A stretch of 64,000 nt of DNA from Siphonodentalium dalli (GCA_032622095.1 CP136066.1:135501917-135565916); one strand, 5' to 3'. Shown: positions 46,290 to 59,348, counted from the first letter of the stretch. The notes: generated by a model from the letters alone, not told the origin. Numbers and translations are program-made.

Positions 46290-47329
46290 GGTCGGGCACA
46301 GGTGCCAAATGAGCTAAATGGCTCATTTGAGCTCACGTAGCTAAATTGAGCTTTTTATTGTGATTTCAGTCTGTCCCTTCAGTTCAACGCCAAACTCGAA
46401 ATATCGACATGCGATTTTAATTTCATTAGTTAGACCGCACGTGAAGCTTCACAGAATCACCTTTGGTGCAACTAATTAAAACAGCCACGGTGCGAACAAA
46501 TGTGATTTGATTAACACTCTTATGAGAAAGATTAAACTTTTTATCGAACTTACGAATTGTGTACCGTACATAAAACTGCCGCTTCTGCATGTGAATTTAC
46601 CTTGAATGTATTTCTGAAGGTTAAGGACACAAGGTTACAACGTCTTGTCTGATTGGATAAACCACTGGCATCCATTTAGAGAAATATTTTTCCCAAAGTG
46701 ACTGGACTCCCATTACGGCATTAGCCTGATTAGGAGAGGAAGAAATGCGGAAGCACGAGCGGTCAATACATTCATATTCCACTGTATAATTTTACTTGGT
46801 TAAGCACGTGGCTTTCCATACGTTCTAACCGGTGAAATTCAATTGAAATCCTACTTATAAACAACACATAGCGAGAGATCGTTTTGAAGAGCCAATCAAA
46901 ATGTTTGTTTCATTTTAATTTTTATCTTGTGATAAGGTAAAAAAAATGGCGTGGCCAAGCTGACAGGGCAAGATTTACCAAATGAAAAGTCAACTAAAAA
47001 CTATTTTCACTTCCGAATTTTAATGAAAACATATTGGTAAATCCTTAAGCAAATGTCACTTAAAAGATATCATTATCAAGACTGTTGTGAGTGTGACTGT
47101 GACTGTGACTGAATTATCAGTGAGTAGATGAGCGGAAGGTATTTTTGTGAAGCTCAATGACAATGTTATGTTGATCCAGTACAATTAAAAGCGCATGTCA
47201 ATATTTTGAGTTAGGCGTTGAACTGAAGGGACAGACTGAAATCACATTAAAAATTTAGCTCAATTTAGCTACGTGAGCTCAAAATGAGCTATTTTAGTAT
47301 TTTAGCTCATTTGGCAGTGTGCCCGACCT
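46290..47329. mobile_element. TIR element with about 100-bp inverted ends
   Basis: The left end (46290-46392) starts GGTCGGGCACAGGTGCCAAA and contains GAGCTCACGTAGCTAAATTG and TTCAGTCTGTCCCTTCAG. The right end (47210-47329) is its inverted copy. Both carry repeated AGCT-type words (GAGCTAAAT, GAGCTCA). The interior has no credible frame. I could not find a clear target duplication, so the superfamily is open. 46117-46289 and 47330-48414 hold nothing definable. Confidence 0.8.
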
Positions 47330-48414
47330 CAGTCGGACGTGATACTGATAGTGATAGTGATACACAAATATCACAATTTTAGGTCATTGAAAGCGAAAAT
47401 AACCCGAAGCATAAATGCAAACCAGTCGGCTCGAGAATAATTGTGAAAGTTGAAGTATTACTATTAGGGCGACTTACCTCAACAATCGTCAAATGCATCA
47501 TTTGTTTATCAATGTCATCACACTTGCCAGTTGCTGTTTATGTGATTTATCTCCCTTTCGTTGAGAAATGAAATTTATACTCTCGTACCCAAAGTGAATT
47601 TGAAATTAATCTCTCAGACAAAATTTTGGGAAAAATGAAAATTTCTTTGGTAATATGTCAAAAATATTTCATCTATATCATAACCGGGTAATACCGTCTG
47701 TCTGTATATTTCTGTGAGAATAAAGTATTTATTTCACATATATTTGTGAAAAGTGTAAAAAACGAGCACTTGGTCACGTGGTTTGGAACATGCAAACATG
47801 GAATCGTAACTCTGGTACAAATATGTTTTTTTTGTCGAGTGCACAATATATTACAGAATTCTAACCGTGGTGTATTACTGCTTCTCGTATTCACGCTTCA
47901 TGTCGCATCTCCGTAATATTAAAATATCGATGTTCAATGTTCGAAATATGCATAATAGTTTTAAATCCGGGCAACTAGAAATGTACGCCATCTTGATTGT
48001 TTTTATTTGTCTCGCCAGTTCGACTTCAGTTTCAAACGCTAACTATGCGCCCTAATAACTCTGAAGTCGAATTCAGATATCACTGCAACATAACATTATG
48101 GTTCATGTTTTATCATGGTGTCAGTGTTGAATGTTGACATTGCCAACTGAGAATTATGAACTCAGTAAAATGTTAGTCGGTTACTAAATATGTAGAATGC
48201 AGTAGATTTCACTAATTTGCAGTACCGTACCGTATTCTGCTATTCATCATTCATGAATAGTCGGAATACCGAGAATGGTATAGGCATTACCATTAGTAAT
48301 TTAGTCCATCACCAGTTGCAAAACTAATGTGCCAATGTCGTTATATACATACACCATGTTTCCATTAGCTGCATTGTATGTGTTTAAACATAACTATATT
48401 TAAATTAAGGGGGA

Positions 48415-48829
48415 GATCGTGACCCAATTTGAATGTGGGGATTTCCATGCAAATATCTAGAACAAAAGTTATATATGAAGCAGTTGTTCGGGAACCAAAG
48501 CAGGCATATCATTGAATAGTCATAACATTTAACTCGCATGTTCACTAGGTAAATTATAAAATTTTGCAATAGAAGACATTTTTGATAATTCTCTTCTGGA
48601 ATTACATCTCATGACCTGTTTAGGTTATTGTCATACATTTGAAAAATCAATATAAAATTCAAAATTAAATCACCAACTTTATAATGGAACAAGTTTCAAT
48701 TGGACCGGCCAGACAAATACCTGTTGTTTCCAATACCACTTCAAGTCAGGCTCAGAAGTATCTAACTTTTGCTCGTCAGATTTGCATTGAAATCCCCATT
48801 CAAAATTGATCACCTGACTTCCCCCTTAA
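48415..48829. mobile_element. TTAA-flanked element with about 45-bp TIRs
   Basis: TTAA at 48415-48418 and 48826-48829 flanks ends starting GGGGGA. Inverted matching continues through AATTTGAATG, GGGGATTTC and ATGCAAAT, about 45 bases. TTAA duplication points to piggyBac or Kolobok. A degenerate related arm (GGGGATTCCCATGCATATC) lies just downstream at 48987-49010. Confidence 0.8.
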
Positions 48830-49067
48830 TCATTTTAATGTATATTGAAATTTACTGAGCATTGATTGAATCATTCCATGATGAATGTCCAAACTCCATT
48901 CAAATGAGATCCATTTTGGACCCCATCTCTGAATCAGTCTTGATTGTAGGATGGTCAAAGAAGATGTCAAATGGCCAAATTTTGTATGGGGATTCCCATG
49001 CATATCTCCAGAGCAAACGTTACAAACTCCAGAGTAAACATTACAAATGGTTCCATTTGTTCTTATG

Positions 49068-49164
49068 ATTTGATGTGATATTGGAATTTATTAGGTATTT
49101 ATCTTGGAACATGTTTATTTGATGTGATATTGGAATTTATTAGGTATTTATCTTGGAACATGTT
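49068..49164 (+). repeat. Two-copy 49-bp tandem duplication
   Basis: TTGATGTGATATTGGAATTT..TTATCTTGGAACATGTT is repeated once head to tail with essentially no differences. Downstream, AAAATGTAAACAAACAAAAT..GAAACACGTGGTCGCG (about 49443-49487) recurs as a diverged direct copy at about 49903-49950. The rest of 48830-50551 shows nothing definable. Confidence 0.85.
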
Positions 49165-50551
49165 CCTTCAGGATATGGAAAAAAAGTTGTTTGGTTTCCT
49201 GGCCGACCCTATTTTATCCCTATAAAAATTTTTTAACCCTTATTCCAACTTATCGTCTTTTGACGTCTTTTGTTGTAGCATCCATATCGTCGGATTTGAG
49301 ACGCGAATAAAGAAGAATAATGACGATTTACATTGATTGTGTTTTGTTCTGCTGATGGTTAAGATAATGTAGGGCACATATTAAACCCTTTCTTCCATTG
49401 CTAGGCTTTAGATTTGCAAAATGTTGACTGTTTTTGCCAACAAAATGTAAACAAACAAAATAGAAACACGTGGTCGCGAAATTTGTTGTCAGAGACGCTT
49501 CCTTGTTGATTGCGTTATGCGTGGCCGCGAGCGTAATCTATGTCACATATGTCAACTTGAAATTGATATTTATATTGGATTATGTATTATTTCTTAGGTG
49601 GTGATTTTATATTTTCAAATAGTGCAATATAAACTTGTTTCCCAGTCCTAATTAAAACAGCCACAGCGAAGCAAAATCTCAGCGTAACGGTTACGGAACT
49701 GGCCACTGGGATGTTTTTCCTGTCGAGTTCCATTTATAATGATTGTCACTTCAGCCGTGAAAGAAATATGTTTATATTAATAAAAAAAACTTAATCTACT
49801 AAAAGTACATGATAATGAAGGCACATATTTACATCTTGCATCCTATATATTACAAAATGTTGACATAAAGTATGTACTCAGTCACATATAATATTGGGTG
49901 ACAAAATGTAAACAAACGAAACAGAAACACGTGGTTGCGTACTTTTGACGAAGACGGAATTTGTCTCAATATTTAATTTAGGTGAACCTCTCCACAAACC
50001 AAATGTAATGAAACATATTCACTAAGTGTCACAATTGTTGTTTAATTTATGAATTTGATAACTCGAACATTGCAATTCCAATTGATGACTCGGTGGATAT
50101 TTCTGCTTTTATTGCACAAATTTATTTTGCGAAATCAGGTTATGTCGCCAATGTCTGAGCATAGGAATATTATTTCGGGTTGTAATGTAACTACGGATGC
50201 GCGCCCCGTTGTGTTGTGATATCGGCGGGATTCTGAACGCATAATTAAAAATGTTGTTTAAGTATATATATAATCTACAAAATTAGTACAATAAATTGAT
50301 GAGATATTAGTATATCCATCTGTTCAAGATTTCAAATACGCCGCGCAAAAGACCCTCGACTGATCGATCGAGAAAAAAATCAATATAATTTATAAAAAGT
50401 TAATATCTCCCAGTTTGACATCAAGTCAGCCCAATGCGAGTGCTTCTAAATAAAGGCTCGTTCACAGTTCACATGCAACTAACTCAAATTCATCTTGAGA
50501 AGCTTCTTCGTGTGTATGCATATATAATTACCGAGTATAAAATAATAGGGT

Positions 50552-51390
50552 ACTTATACAGGGTTTCCGCTATACCGGCAGGGGGTCCCCTTGACAGCCC
50601 CGTTCCCCTCGCCAAGTTTTCCCCTCCTGCCATACGCCAGGACATACTGCATGTCTATAATGGTATAAAGATGTTTAAAACTTCTGAATTTTGTTGGAAT
50701 AGTACTAAGGAATTTTAAAAGGTGAATTTATTTTATATCTTGTGAGTGTACACACTCTGAACGCGTTGTTATACAGAAAATTGAAACAGGAAGTGATATG
50801 AACTGACATCGCTAGAAGCTATGCCTTTGAGGCTGGTTAGTTACGTTGCGGTTAGTACCCGGTTATGTTATGCAAAAGAGCAGTATTTTAATCGTACCTG
50901 TCATGTTTTATACCGCAAAATATACTGTTCACTTTGTAATAGAGCGAGAGAGAAATGTGGGAGTAGCCGCACCGGGCATCATGATCAAGGCATCTTACCA
51001 CTGCCCACAAAGAATACTCATCGGCCAGATATGTAATCAGCCTTCTATATTTACACTGCAGCTGCTAAAATATATTCCGATTACGTTATGCATCCGAAAT
51101 ATCTGCTGGGTCTTTCACAGTGAGTCTTCTAACATTAACGATCACGTTTAACTCGGGATCCAAATTACTGGTGTTCTGTACTTCGTAAATTAATTTATAT
51201 CTAATAAATTTACTAGTTTTAAAGTTACAGGTACATGTATAAGGTTTGATAGCTTGGCACTTGGGCAGAAATGGAACAAAACAATCTGCCAGTTCAACCA
51301 GTGCTAAAACAGGCTACTTTTACATGGATTTTTCCCCTTGACGGCTACCGGCCCCATTCCCCTACCCCTTAGTGGAAACCCTGACTTATA
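50552..51390. mobile_element. CAGGGTTTCC-ended element, second copy, 7-bp TSD
   Basis: ACTTATA at 50552-50558 and 51384-51390 flanks an 825-base element (50559-51383). It starts CAGGGTTTCCGCTATACCGG and ends with the inverted CAGGGTTTCCACTAAGGGGT. Subterminal GGCAGGGGGTCCCC and CCCCATTCCCC resemble those of 36362-37603, but the interiors differ. Small overlapping frames inside (50821-51151) have no recognised domain. The 7-base duplication repeats the pattern of the other copy. Confidence 0.85.
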
Positions 51391-52469
51391 TCAACGCAAT
51401 ATCGATAAAACACAAAATATTCCAAGCCGCACATTAGAGCACCTGCCGACGTCTTACGACTAAGTTAGCCCACTGCCGTTTTGAACAATACGCAGCCCTC
51501 TTAATTCAGATTGTTTGGCTTCGGCAATCTGCTACAGCAACAGTATGCCGTGGCCCAGTTTGCTTCAGCAAAATGCTTCGGCAATTCTGATTGCTGTAGC
51601 CAATTATGAAGGCTGAATACGCGCTCGTTTTCTGTGATCAATGGAAAAATCCACGCCTAAACTTGAGCCAATGAAATCAGTTCACACATAATGAATGGTT
51701 CTAATAATTGATTTCATTGGTTGTAAATGAAAACATTTAACAAAATCGACACAAAGAGACCTTTGAACATGTATTTTTTTTTCACGAAAATTGACCAATC
51801 AACGTGATGTAATTGATAATATTTTGCGCTTATATCGGAAATCTTTTTACTACTTTTGTCAAATCATGATTAATACACATCCAATATTCAGACTTTTGGT
51901 TGGATTATTTTATTTATAAAACGCTTTTTGTTTTAAAAATCATGAATTATTTTTTCAATCAGGACAGTAGTACGTGGGTAAACATACTTAAAGGACATAG
52001 TCACAGGCCTACTGGTACAATAAATTTGACTCACATGTGTCAGGGTTGCCCTATTTAAATCAAGCGATTTAAATCAAATTTTTTCAAATGATGATAAAAA
52101 GTCAAGTACTGCAATATCTAACAAGGTTTCTATAAACTATAATATGAGTATGATTAAACAACATACAAATTGATAATAAATATGAAATTGTACAGTAATT
52201 ATCAACTTTGTAGAAACTGCAAGCATATTGCATGGTACCACATTTACTGTTCCAGCTATGGCATGTTTCGCTTTATAGCATTATTCGTATTGTTTGTAAC
52301 TACACTCAGATTCAGCACACTGTTTAATTTTCTTACCCTCTTTTCTGATTGCTGTACATGTAAATGCTAACTGAGTAGCTCTTCCATATACATGTACTCA
52401 ACCATCTAACTACTCTAGTTATCTGGTGCCTATACTTGATATATTGTGTTATTACCGTATGTCCTCAAG

Positions 52470-52790
52470 CAGGGTTTCCGCCAGGCTGGCTGCGGGTCCG
52501 TCCCACGGACCCATTCCCCCCGTCAGTCGTTGCATGAAATCCCGCTCATGAATACACAAATAAATGACGTTATTAAAAACTTTTTCAGTCTTGTCTGTGT
52601 CAACAGGCTATATATCTCCACTTATTTTCATTAATATTGACAAAATGAAATCGACACAGTCCATCTCCCAAAAAAACAATAAGAAAGAGCATGTCAAATA
52701 GCTACATTAGATACAGCGTAATACATGTCGCGGTAACATAAAAGAATGCCCGACTGTTGAGTGTGGATATTTTTGTGCACGGGATTCCAT
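52470..52790 (+). mobile_element. CAGGGTTTCC-ended element, truncated copy
   Basis: Starts CAGGGTTTCCGCCAGGCTGG and continues GGGTCCGTC, AATAAATGACGTTATTAAAA, TCTTGTCTGTGTC and GAAATCGACACAGTCCATCT. This is an inverted counterpart of 37603 back to about 37390. No second end is found before the HINE-like element. A direct repeat of CCCTGTGCTATCGTACGATT lies at 52817 and 52841. 51391-52469 shows nothing definable. Confidence 0.75.
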
Positions 52791-52954
52791 GGATGAAACT
52801 ATTCACGCTCGAAGACCCTGTGCTATCGTACGATTACGACCCTGTGCTATCGTACGATTACATAATTGGATCAAAGAACACCCAATTGCTGAGTCAGGGA
52901 TATTTTTATGCACGGGATTTTCATGGATGAAACTACTCAATGTTGATCATTTAT

Positions 52955-55900
52955 TAGCTCAACTTTACTTTGTAAAGTTTGAGCTATTGCCATGGCTTTG
53001 TCGTCCGTCGTCCGTGTGTGCGTGTGTACGTAACGCGTCAACAATAGAGGCTACAGGTCGTACCTTTGATCGGATCATTATGAAATTTGTCATAGCTGTT
53101 GACATCAACATTTGTACCGGAATGATTCATTTTGGGGTCATACGGAAAAAAAACATGGCCGCCAGCGGCCATCTTAGATTTCAAAGTTCAATCCATTAGC
53201 ACGGGCTACAGGCCTTACTGTTCGTCTGATCGTCATGAAATTTGTCATGGATGTTAATATTGACATGTAGATGGGAACGAGTAATTTTGGGGTCATTCGG
53301 CCAAAAAACATGGCCGCCAGAAGCCATCTTCGATTTTACTCTTTGCATGACTAAATCCTTTAGCACGGGCTACAGGTCGTACCTTTAGTCAGATCGTCAT
53401 AAAATTTGTCATGGATGTTAACAATGACATGTAGATGGGAACGAGTCATTTTTGGGTTATTCGGGCAAAAAACATGGCCGCCAGCAGCCATCTTGGATTT
53501 TACTCTTTGTATGATTAAATCCTTTAGCACGGGCTACAGGTCGTACCTTTAGTCTGATAATCATGAAATTTATCATGGCTGTTGAAATTGGAATGTAGAT
53601 GGGAACGAGTCATTTTGGGGTCATTCGGACAAAAAACATGGCCGCCAGTGGCCATCTTTGTTTTCAAAATTCAATCCATTAGCACGGGCCACAGGTCGCA
53701 CTGTTCGTCTGATCGTCATGAAATTTGTCATGGATGTTAATATTGACATGTAGATGGGAACGAGTAATTTTGGGGTCATTCGGCCCAAAAACATGTCCGC
53801 CAGCAGCCATCTTGGATTTTACTCTTTGTATGACTAAATTCTTTAGCACGGGCTACAGGTCGTACCTTTAGTCTGATCATCATCAAATTTGTCATGGATG
53901 TTAACAATGACATGTAGATTGGAACGAGTCATTTTGGGGTCAATCGGCCAAAAAACATGGCCGCCAGCAGCCGTCTTGGATTTTACTCTTTGCATGACTA
54001 AATCCTTTAGCACGGGCTACAGGTCCTACTTTTAGTCTGATCATCATAAAATTTGTCAAGAATGTTAATAATGACATGTAGATGGGAACGAGTCATTTTG
54101 GGGTCATTCGGCCAAAAAACATGGCCGTCAGCAGCCATCTTGGATTTTACTCTTTGTATGACTAAATCCTTTAGCACGGGCTACAGGTCGTACCTTTAGT
54201 CTGATCATTATAAAATTTGTCATGGCTGTTGATATTGGAATGTAGATGGGAACGAGTCATTTTGGGGTCATTCGGACAAAAAACATGGCCGCCAGCGGCC
54301 ATCTTGGATTTCAAAATTTAATCCATTAGCACGGGCCACAGGTCGTACTGATTGTCTGATCATCATGAAATTTGTCATGGATGATAATATTTACATGTAG
54401 ATGGGAACGAGTAATTTTGGAGTCATTCGGCTAAAAAACATGGCCACCAGCAGCCATCTTAGATTTTACTCTTTGTATGACTAAATTCTTTATCACGGGC
54501 TGCAGGTCGTACCTTTAGTCTGATCATCATAATATTTTTCATAAATGTTAATAATGACATGTAGATGGGAACGAGTCATTTTGGGGTCATTCGGCCAAAA
54601 AAGATGGTCGCCAGCAGCCATCTTGGATTTTACTCTTTGTATGACTAAATCCTTTAGCACGGGCTACAGGTTGTATCTTTAGTCTGATCATCATAATATT
54701 TTCCATAAATGTTAATAATGACATGTAGATGGGAACGAGTCATTTTGGGGTCATTCGGCCAAAAAAGATGGCCGCCAGCAGCCATCTTGGATTTTACTCT
54801 TTGTATGACTAAATCCTTTAGCACGGGCTACAGGTCGTACCTTTAGTGAGATCGTCATAAAATTTGTCATGGATGTTAACAATGACATGTAGATGGGAAC
54901 GAGTAATTTTTGGGTTATTCGGGCAAAAAACATGGCCGCCAGCAGCCATCTTGGATTTTACTCTTTGTATGACTAAATCCTTTAGCACGGGCTACAGGTC
55001 GTACCTTTAGTCTGATAATCATGAAATTTATCATGGTTGTTGAAATTGGAATGTAGATGGGAACGAGTCATTTTGGGGTCATTCGGACAAAAAACATGGC
55101 CGCCAGTGGCCATCTTTGTTTTCAAAATTCAATCCATTAGCACGGGCCACAGGTCGCACTGTTCGTCTGATCGTCATGAAATTTGTCATGGATGTTAATA
55201 TTGACATGTAGATGGGAACGAGTAATTTTGGGGTCATTCGGCCCAAAAACATGTCCGCCAGCAGCCATCTTGGATTTTACTCTTTGTATGACTAAATTCT
55301 TTAGCACGGGCTACAGGTCGTACCTTTAGTCTGATCATCATCAAATTTGTCATGGATGTTAACAATGACATGTAGATTGGAACGAGTCATTTTGGGGTCA
55401 ATCGGCCAAAAAACATGGCCGCCAGCAGCCGTCTTGGATTTTACTCTTTGCATGACTAAATCCTTTAGCACGGGCTACAGGTCCTACTTTTAGTCTGATC
55501 ATCATAAAATTTGTCAAGAATGTTAATAATGACATGTAGATGGGAACGAGTCATTTTGGGGTCATTCGGCCAAAAAACATGGCCGTCAGCAGCCATCTTG
55601 GATTTTACTCTTTGTATGACTAAATCCTTTAGCACGGGCTACAGGTCGTACCTTTAGTCTGATCATTATAAAATTTGTCATGGCTGTTGATATTGGAATG
55701 TAGATGGGAACGAGTCATTTTGGGGTCATTCGGACAAAAAACATGGCCGCCAGCGGCCATCTTGGATTTCAAAATTTAATCCATTAGCACGGGCCACAGG
55801 TCGTACTGATTGTCTGATCATCATGAAATTTGTCATGGATGATAATATTTACATGTAGATGGGAACGAGTAATTTTGGAGTCATTCGGCTAAAAAACATG

Positions 55901-57990
55901 GCCACCAGCAGCCATCTTAGATTTTACTCTTTGTATGACTAAATTCTTTATCACGGGCTGCAGGTCGTACCTTTAGTCTGATCATCATAATATTTTTCAT
56001 AAATGTTAATAATGACATGTAGATGGGAACGAGTCATTTTGGGGTCATTCGGCCAAAAAAGATGGTCGCCAGCAGCCATCTTGGATTTTACTCTTTGTAT
56101 GACTAAATCCTTTAGCACGGGCTACAGGTTGTATCTTTAGTCTGATCATCATAATATTTTTCATAAATGTTAATAATGACATGTAGATGGGAACGAGTCA
56201 TTTTGGGGTCATTCGGCCAAAAAAGATGGCCGCCAGCAGCCATCTTGGATTTTACTCTTTGTATGACTAAATCCTTTAGCACGGGCTACAGGTCGTACCT
56301 TTAGTGAGATCGTCATAAAATTTGTCATGGATGTTAACAATGACATGTAGATGGGAACGAGTCATTTTTGGGTTATTCGGGCAAAAAACATGGCCGCCAG
56401 CAGCCATCTTGGATTTTACTCTTTGTATGACTAAATCCTTTAGCACGGGCTACAGGTCGTACCTTTAGTCTGATAATCATGAAATTTATCATGGTTGTTG
56501 AAATTGGAATGTAGATGGGAACGAGTCATTTTGGGGTCATTCGGACAAAAAACATGGCCGCCAGTGGCCATCTTTGTTTTCAAAATTCAATCCATTAGCA
56601 CGGGCCACAGGTCGCACTGTTCGTCTGATCGTCATGAAATTTGTCATGGATGTTAATATTGACATGTAGATGGGAACGAGTAATTTTGGGGTCATTCGGC
56701 CGAAAAATATGGCCGCCAGCAGCCATCTTGGATTTTACTCTTTGTATGACTACATTCTTTAGCACGGGCTACAGGTGGTACCTTTAGTCTGATCATCATC
56801 AAATTTGTCATGGATGGTAACAATGACATGTAGATGGGAACGAGTCATTTTGGGGTCATTCGGCCAAAAAACATGGCCGTCAGCAGCCATCTTGGATTTT
56901 ACTCTTTGTATGACTAAATCCTTTAGCACGGGCTACAGGTCGTACCTTTAGTCTGATCATTATAAAATTTGTCATGGCTGTTGATATTGGAATGTAGATG
57001 GGAACGAGTCATTTTGGGGTCATTCGGACAAAAAACATGGCCGCCAGCGGCCATCTTGGATTTCAAAATTTAATCCATTAGCACGGGCCACAGGTCGTAC
57101 TGATTGTCTGATCATCATGAAATTTGTCATGGATGATAATATTTACATGTAGATGGGAACGAGTAATTTTGGGGTCATTCGGCCAAAAAACATGGCCACC
57201 AGCAGCCATCTTAGATTTTACTCTTTGTATGACTAAATTCTTTATCACGGGCTGCAGGTCGTACCTTTAGTCTGATCATCATAAAATTTGTCATGGATGT
57301 TAACAATGACATGTAGATGGGAACGGGTAATTTTGGGGTCATTCGGACAAAAAACATGGCCGCCAGCGGCCATCTCGGATTTCAAAATTTAATCCATTAG
57401 CACGGGCCACAGGTCGTACTATTCGTCTGATCATCATGAAATTTGTCCTGGATGTTAATGTTGATATGTAGATGGGAACGAGTAATTTTGGGGTCATTTG
57501 GCGGAAAAAACGTGGCCGCCAGCAGCCATCTTGGATTTTACTCTTTGTATGACTAAATTCTTTAGCACGGGCTACAGGTCGTACCTTTAGTCTGATCATC
57601 ATCAAATTTGTCATGGATGTTAACAATGACATGTAGATTGGAACAAGTCATTTTGGGGTCAATCGGCCAAAAAACATGGCCGCCAGCAGCCATCTTGGAT
57701 TTTACTCTTTGTATATTCTATAGCATGGGCTACAGGTCGTACCTTTAGTCTGATTGTCATAAAATTTGTCATTGATGTTAACGATGACATGTAGATGGGA
57801 ACGACTCATTTTGGGGTCATTCGGCCGAAAACATGGCCGCCAGCAGCCATCTTGGATTTTACTTTTCTCTTCATGTCTATAAACTAGTATTAGACATTCA
57901 ACTTTCCACATTCCTAATCGCTCCATTGACTGTAATATATTAAATTATTCCCTTTCCAAGTTGAGCTACAGTGTCATTGACACTTTCATC
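52955..57990 (-). mobile_element. Giant HINE/pearl-like element copy E
   Basis: On the plus strand it opens with the terminal hairpin (52956-52985), then GCCATGGCTTTGTCGTCCG. About 30 tandem monomers of 155 or 164 bases follow. It closes with CTTTCCACATTCCTAATCGC, CAAGTTGAGCTACAGTGTCA and TTGACACTTTCAT at about 57989. Monomers come in two types: A (GCCATCTTGGATTTTACTCT) and B (GCCATCTTGGATTTCAAAAT with CATTAGCACGGGCC). Each carries ATGGCCGCCAGC..GCCAT. Orientation is opposite to copies A-D. There are no genes; all frames within are repeat products. Confidence 0.9.
53488..57060 (-). repeat. 1,458-bp higher-order repeat inside copy E
   Basis: The anchor CCATCTTGG of nine successive monomers is spaced 164, 155, 164, 164, 164, 155, 164, 164, 164, totalling 1,458. 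The same nine-monomer block starts at 53488, 54946 and 56404, exactly 1,458 apart each time. The third block lacks one monomer and then diverges after about 57060. By eye only a handful of bases differ between the first two blocks, so the amplification is recent (or an assembly duplication). Confidence 0.88.
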
Positions 57991-58015
57991 TTATAACTGT
58001 ATTACCATTTGTTTT

Positions 58016-58674
58016 TGTCCCCCGACGTTTCCGTCGGAGGACTATAGCAATGACCCTCGTCCGTGCGTCCGAGATTGGGTACTTCATGGTGTAATCAACT
58101 CCTCCTACAGTTTTAAACGTAGAGATTTGAAACTCTGGGATATTGTTCCTAACATGTTGGTGATTTGCAACATCTATATAGCTAATCAAAAATCTAATTT
58201 TTTCCATATTTTTGGGGGGGTTTTCGACTTAGAAAATTTGGAACATTTTTGCCTTTTGGATGAGATTGGGTACCTTCATGGTGTAATCAACTCCTCCTAC
58301 AGTTTTAAATGTAGAGATTTTAAACTCTGGGATATTGTTGCTAACATGTTGGTGATTTGCAACATCTATATAGCTAATCAAAAATATATTTTTTTCCATA
58401 TTTTTGGGGGGGTGTTCGACTTAGAAAATTTGGAACATTTTTGCCTTTTGGATGAGATTGGGTACCTTCATGGTGTAATCAACTCCTCCTACAGTTTTAA
58501 ATGTAGAGATTTGAAACTCTGGGATATTGTTCCTAACATGTTGGTGATTTGCAACATCTATATAGCTAATATTTTTTTTATGGAGTTATTAACCCTTTTC
58601 GATTTAGAAAATTTCAACATTTTTTTTTAATTTCTTTAACAAAGCGGCATCGACTTGCCATGTTGTCGGGGGAC
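58016..58674. mobile_element. TGTCCCCCGAC-ended element with 192-bp repeats
   Basis: TGTCCCCCGAC at 58016-58026 and inverted GTCGGGGGACA at 58664-58674 bound 659 bases. Inside are three direct units of about 192 bases (TGGTGTAATCAACTCCTCC, GTAGAGATTTGAAACTCTGG, ACATGTTGGTGATTTGCAAC). Because 192 is divisible by three, a 219-codon frame runs through all copies; I treat that as a by-product. It lies only about 26 bases from the end of copy E. 58675-59348 has nothing definable. Confidence 0.75.
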
Positions 58675-59348
58675 ACTGCTGACCTTTTATTTAATTTGGA
58701 TGTACCGGTAAGCGAAGTTCCTGAAAAATACATGTGATTCTCTACGTGTGTTGATTATTATGCAAATATTGCCATGCATACTTGGGCTCTTTCACGTTAA
58801 AGGTTGACCACAGGTGGCCAAATAGGGTGAAAAAATATTGTTTTTCAAATTACTTTTTCTTTGTTAATTAATGTTAGGAACATCGTACTGGATCGTAAAC
58901 TAAAGTTTCAGAGCAGGAGCAAGTGTATTTTAATTTTTCATGCTTGGTCTATGCAGGATTCCCTCAAAATTGAAAATTCTGAACATCTAATTTCTAATGT
59001 CTGAATTTTTAATATTATGCATCTGTTTCCAGAACAACATCACATGACATTGAGCATTGAACAATCAGAGAACATATATGTCAAAATTACCGAAAAAATC
59101 TTTCAATTTTGATATTTTTTAAATTTATATGTAAATTATGAACACTTCATATTCATATTCCCTAATGGTTATTCTCTGATAATTGAAAGATGCTTTAGTT
59201 GTGTAAAGATTTTACTTCTCAATTTGAAGTGCATGCTTCAATGATTGTCATATGAAAACATTTTCGAAATCGGACAAAAATTTACTCAACAGGAGCATTA
59301 TTAAAAATCGCCAATTTCCAGACTTTTTCTCGGAGAGGACACCCTTTT

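Noticed and set aside
52789-53199. 136-codon plus frame
   Set aside because: It runs across the terminal hairpin and first monomers of HINE-like copy E; purely repeat-derived, like all other frames in 52.9-63.2 kb.
57971-58630. 219-codon plus frame as a gene
   Set aside because: It is three copies of a 192-base repeat whose length is a multiple of three, begins inside a HINE-like terminus, and shows no domain.
58770-58810. Second SINE
   Set aside because: Only a short CTCTTTCACGTTAA-like block; no tRNA-like head within reach.
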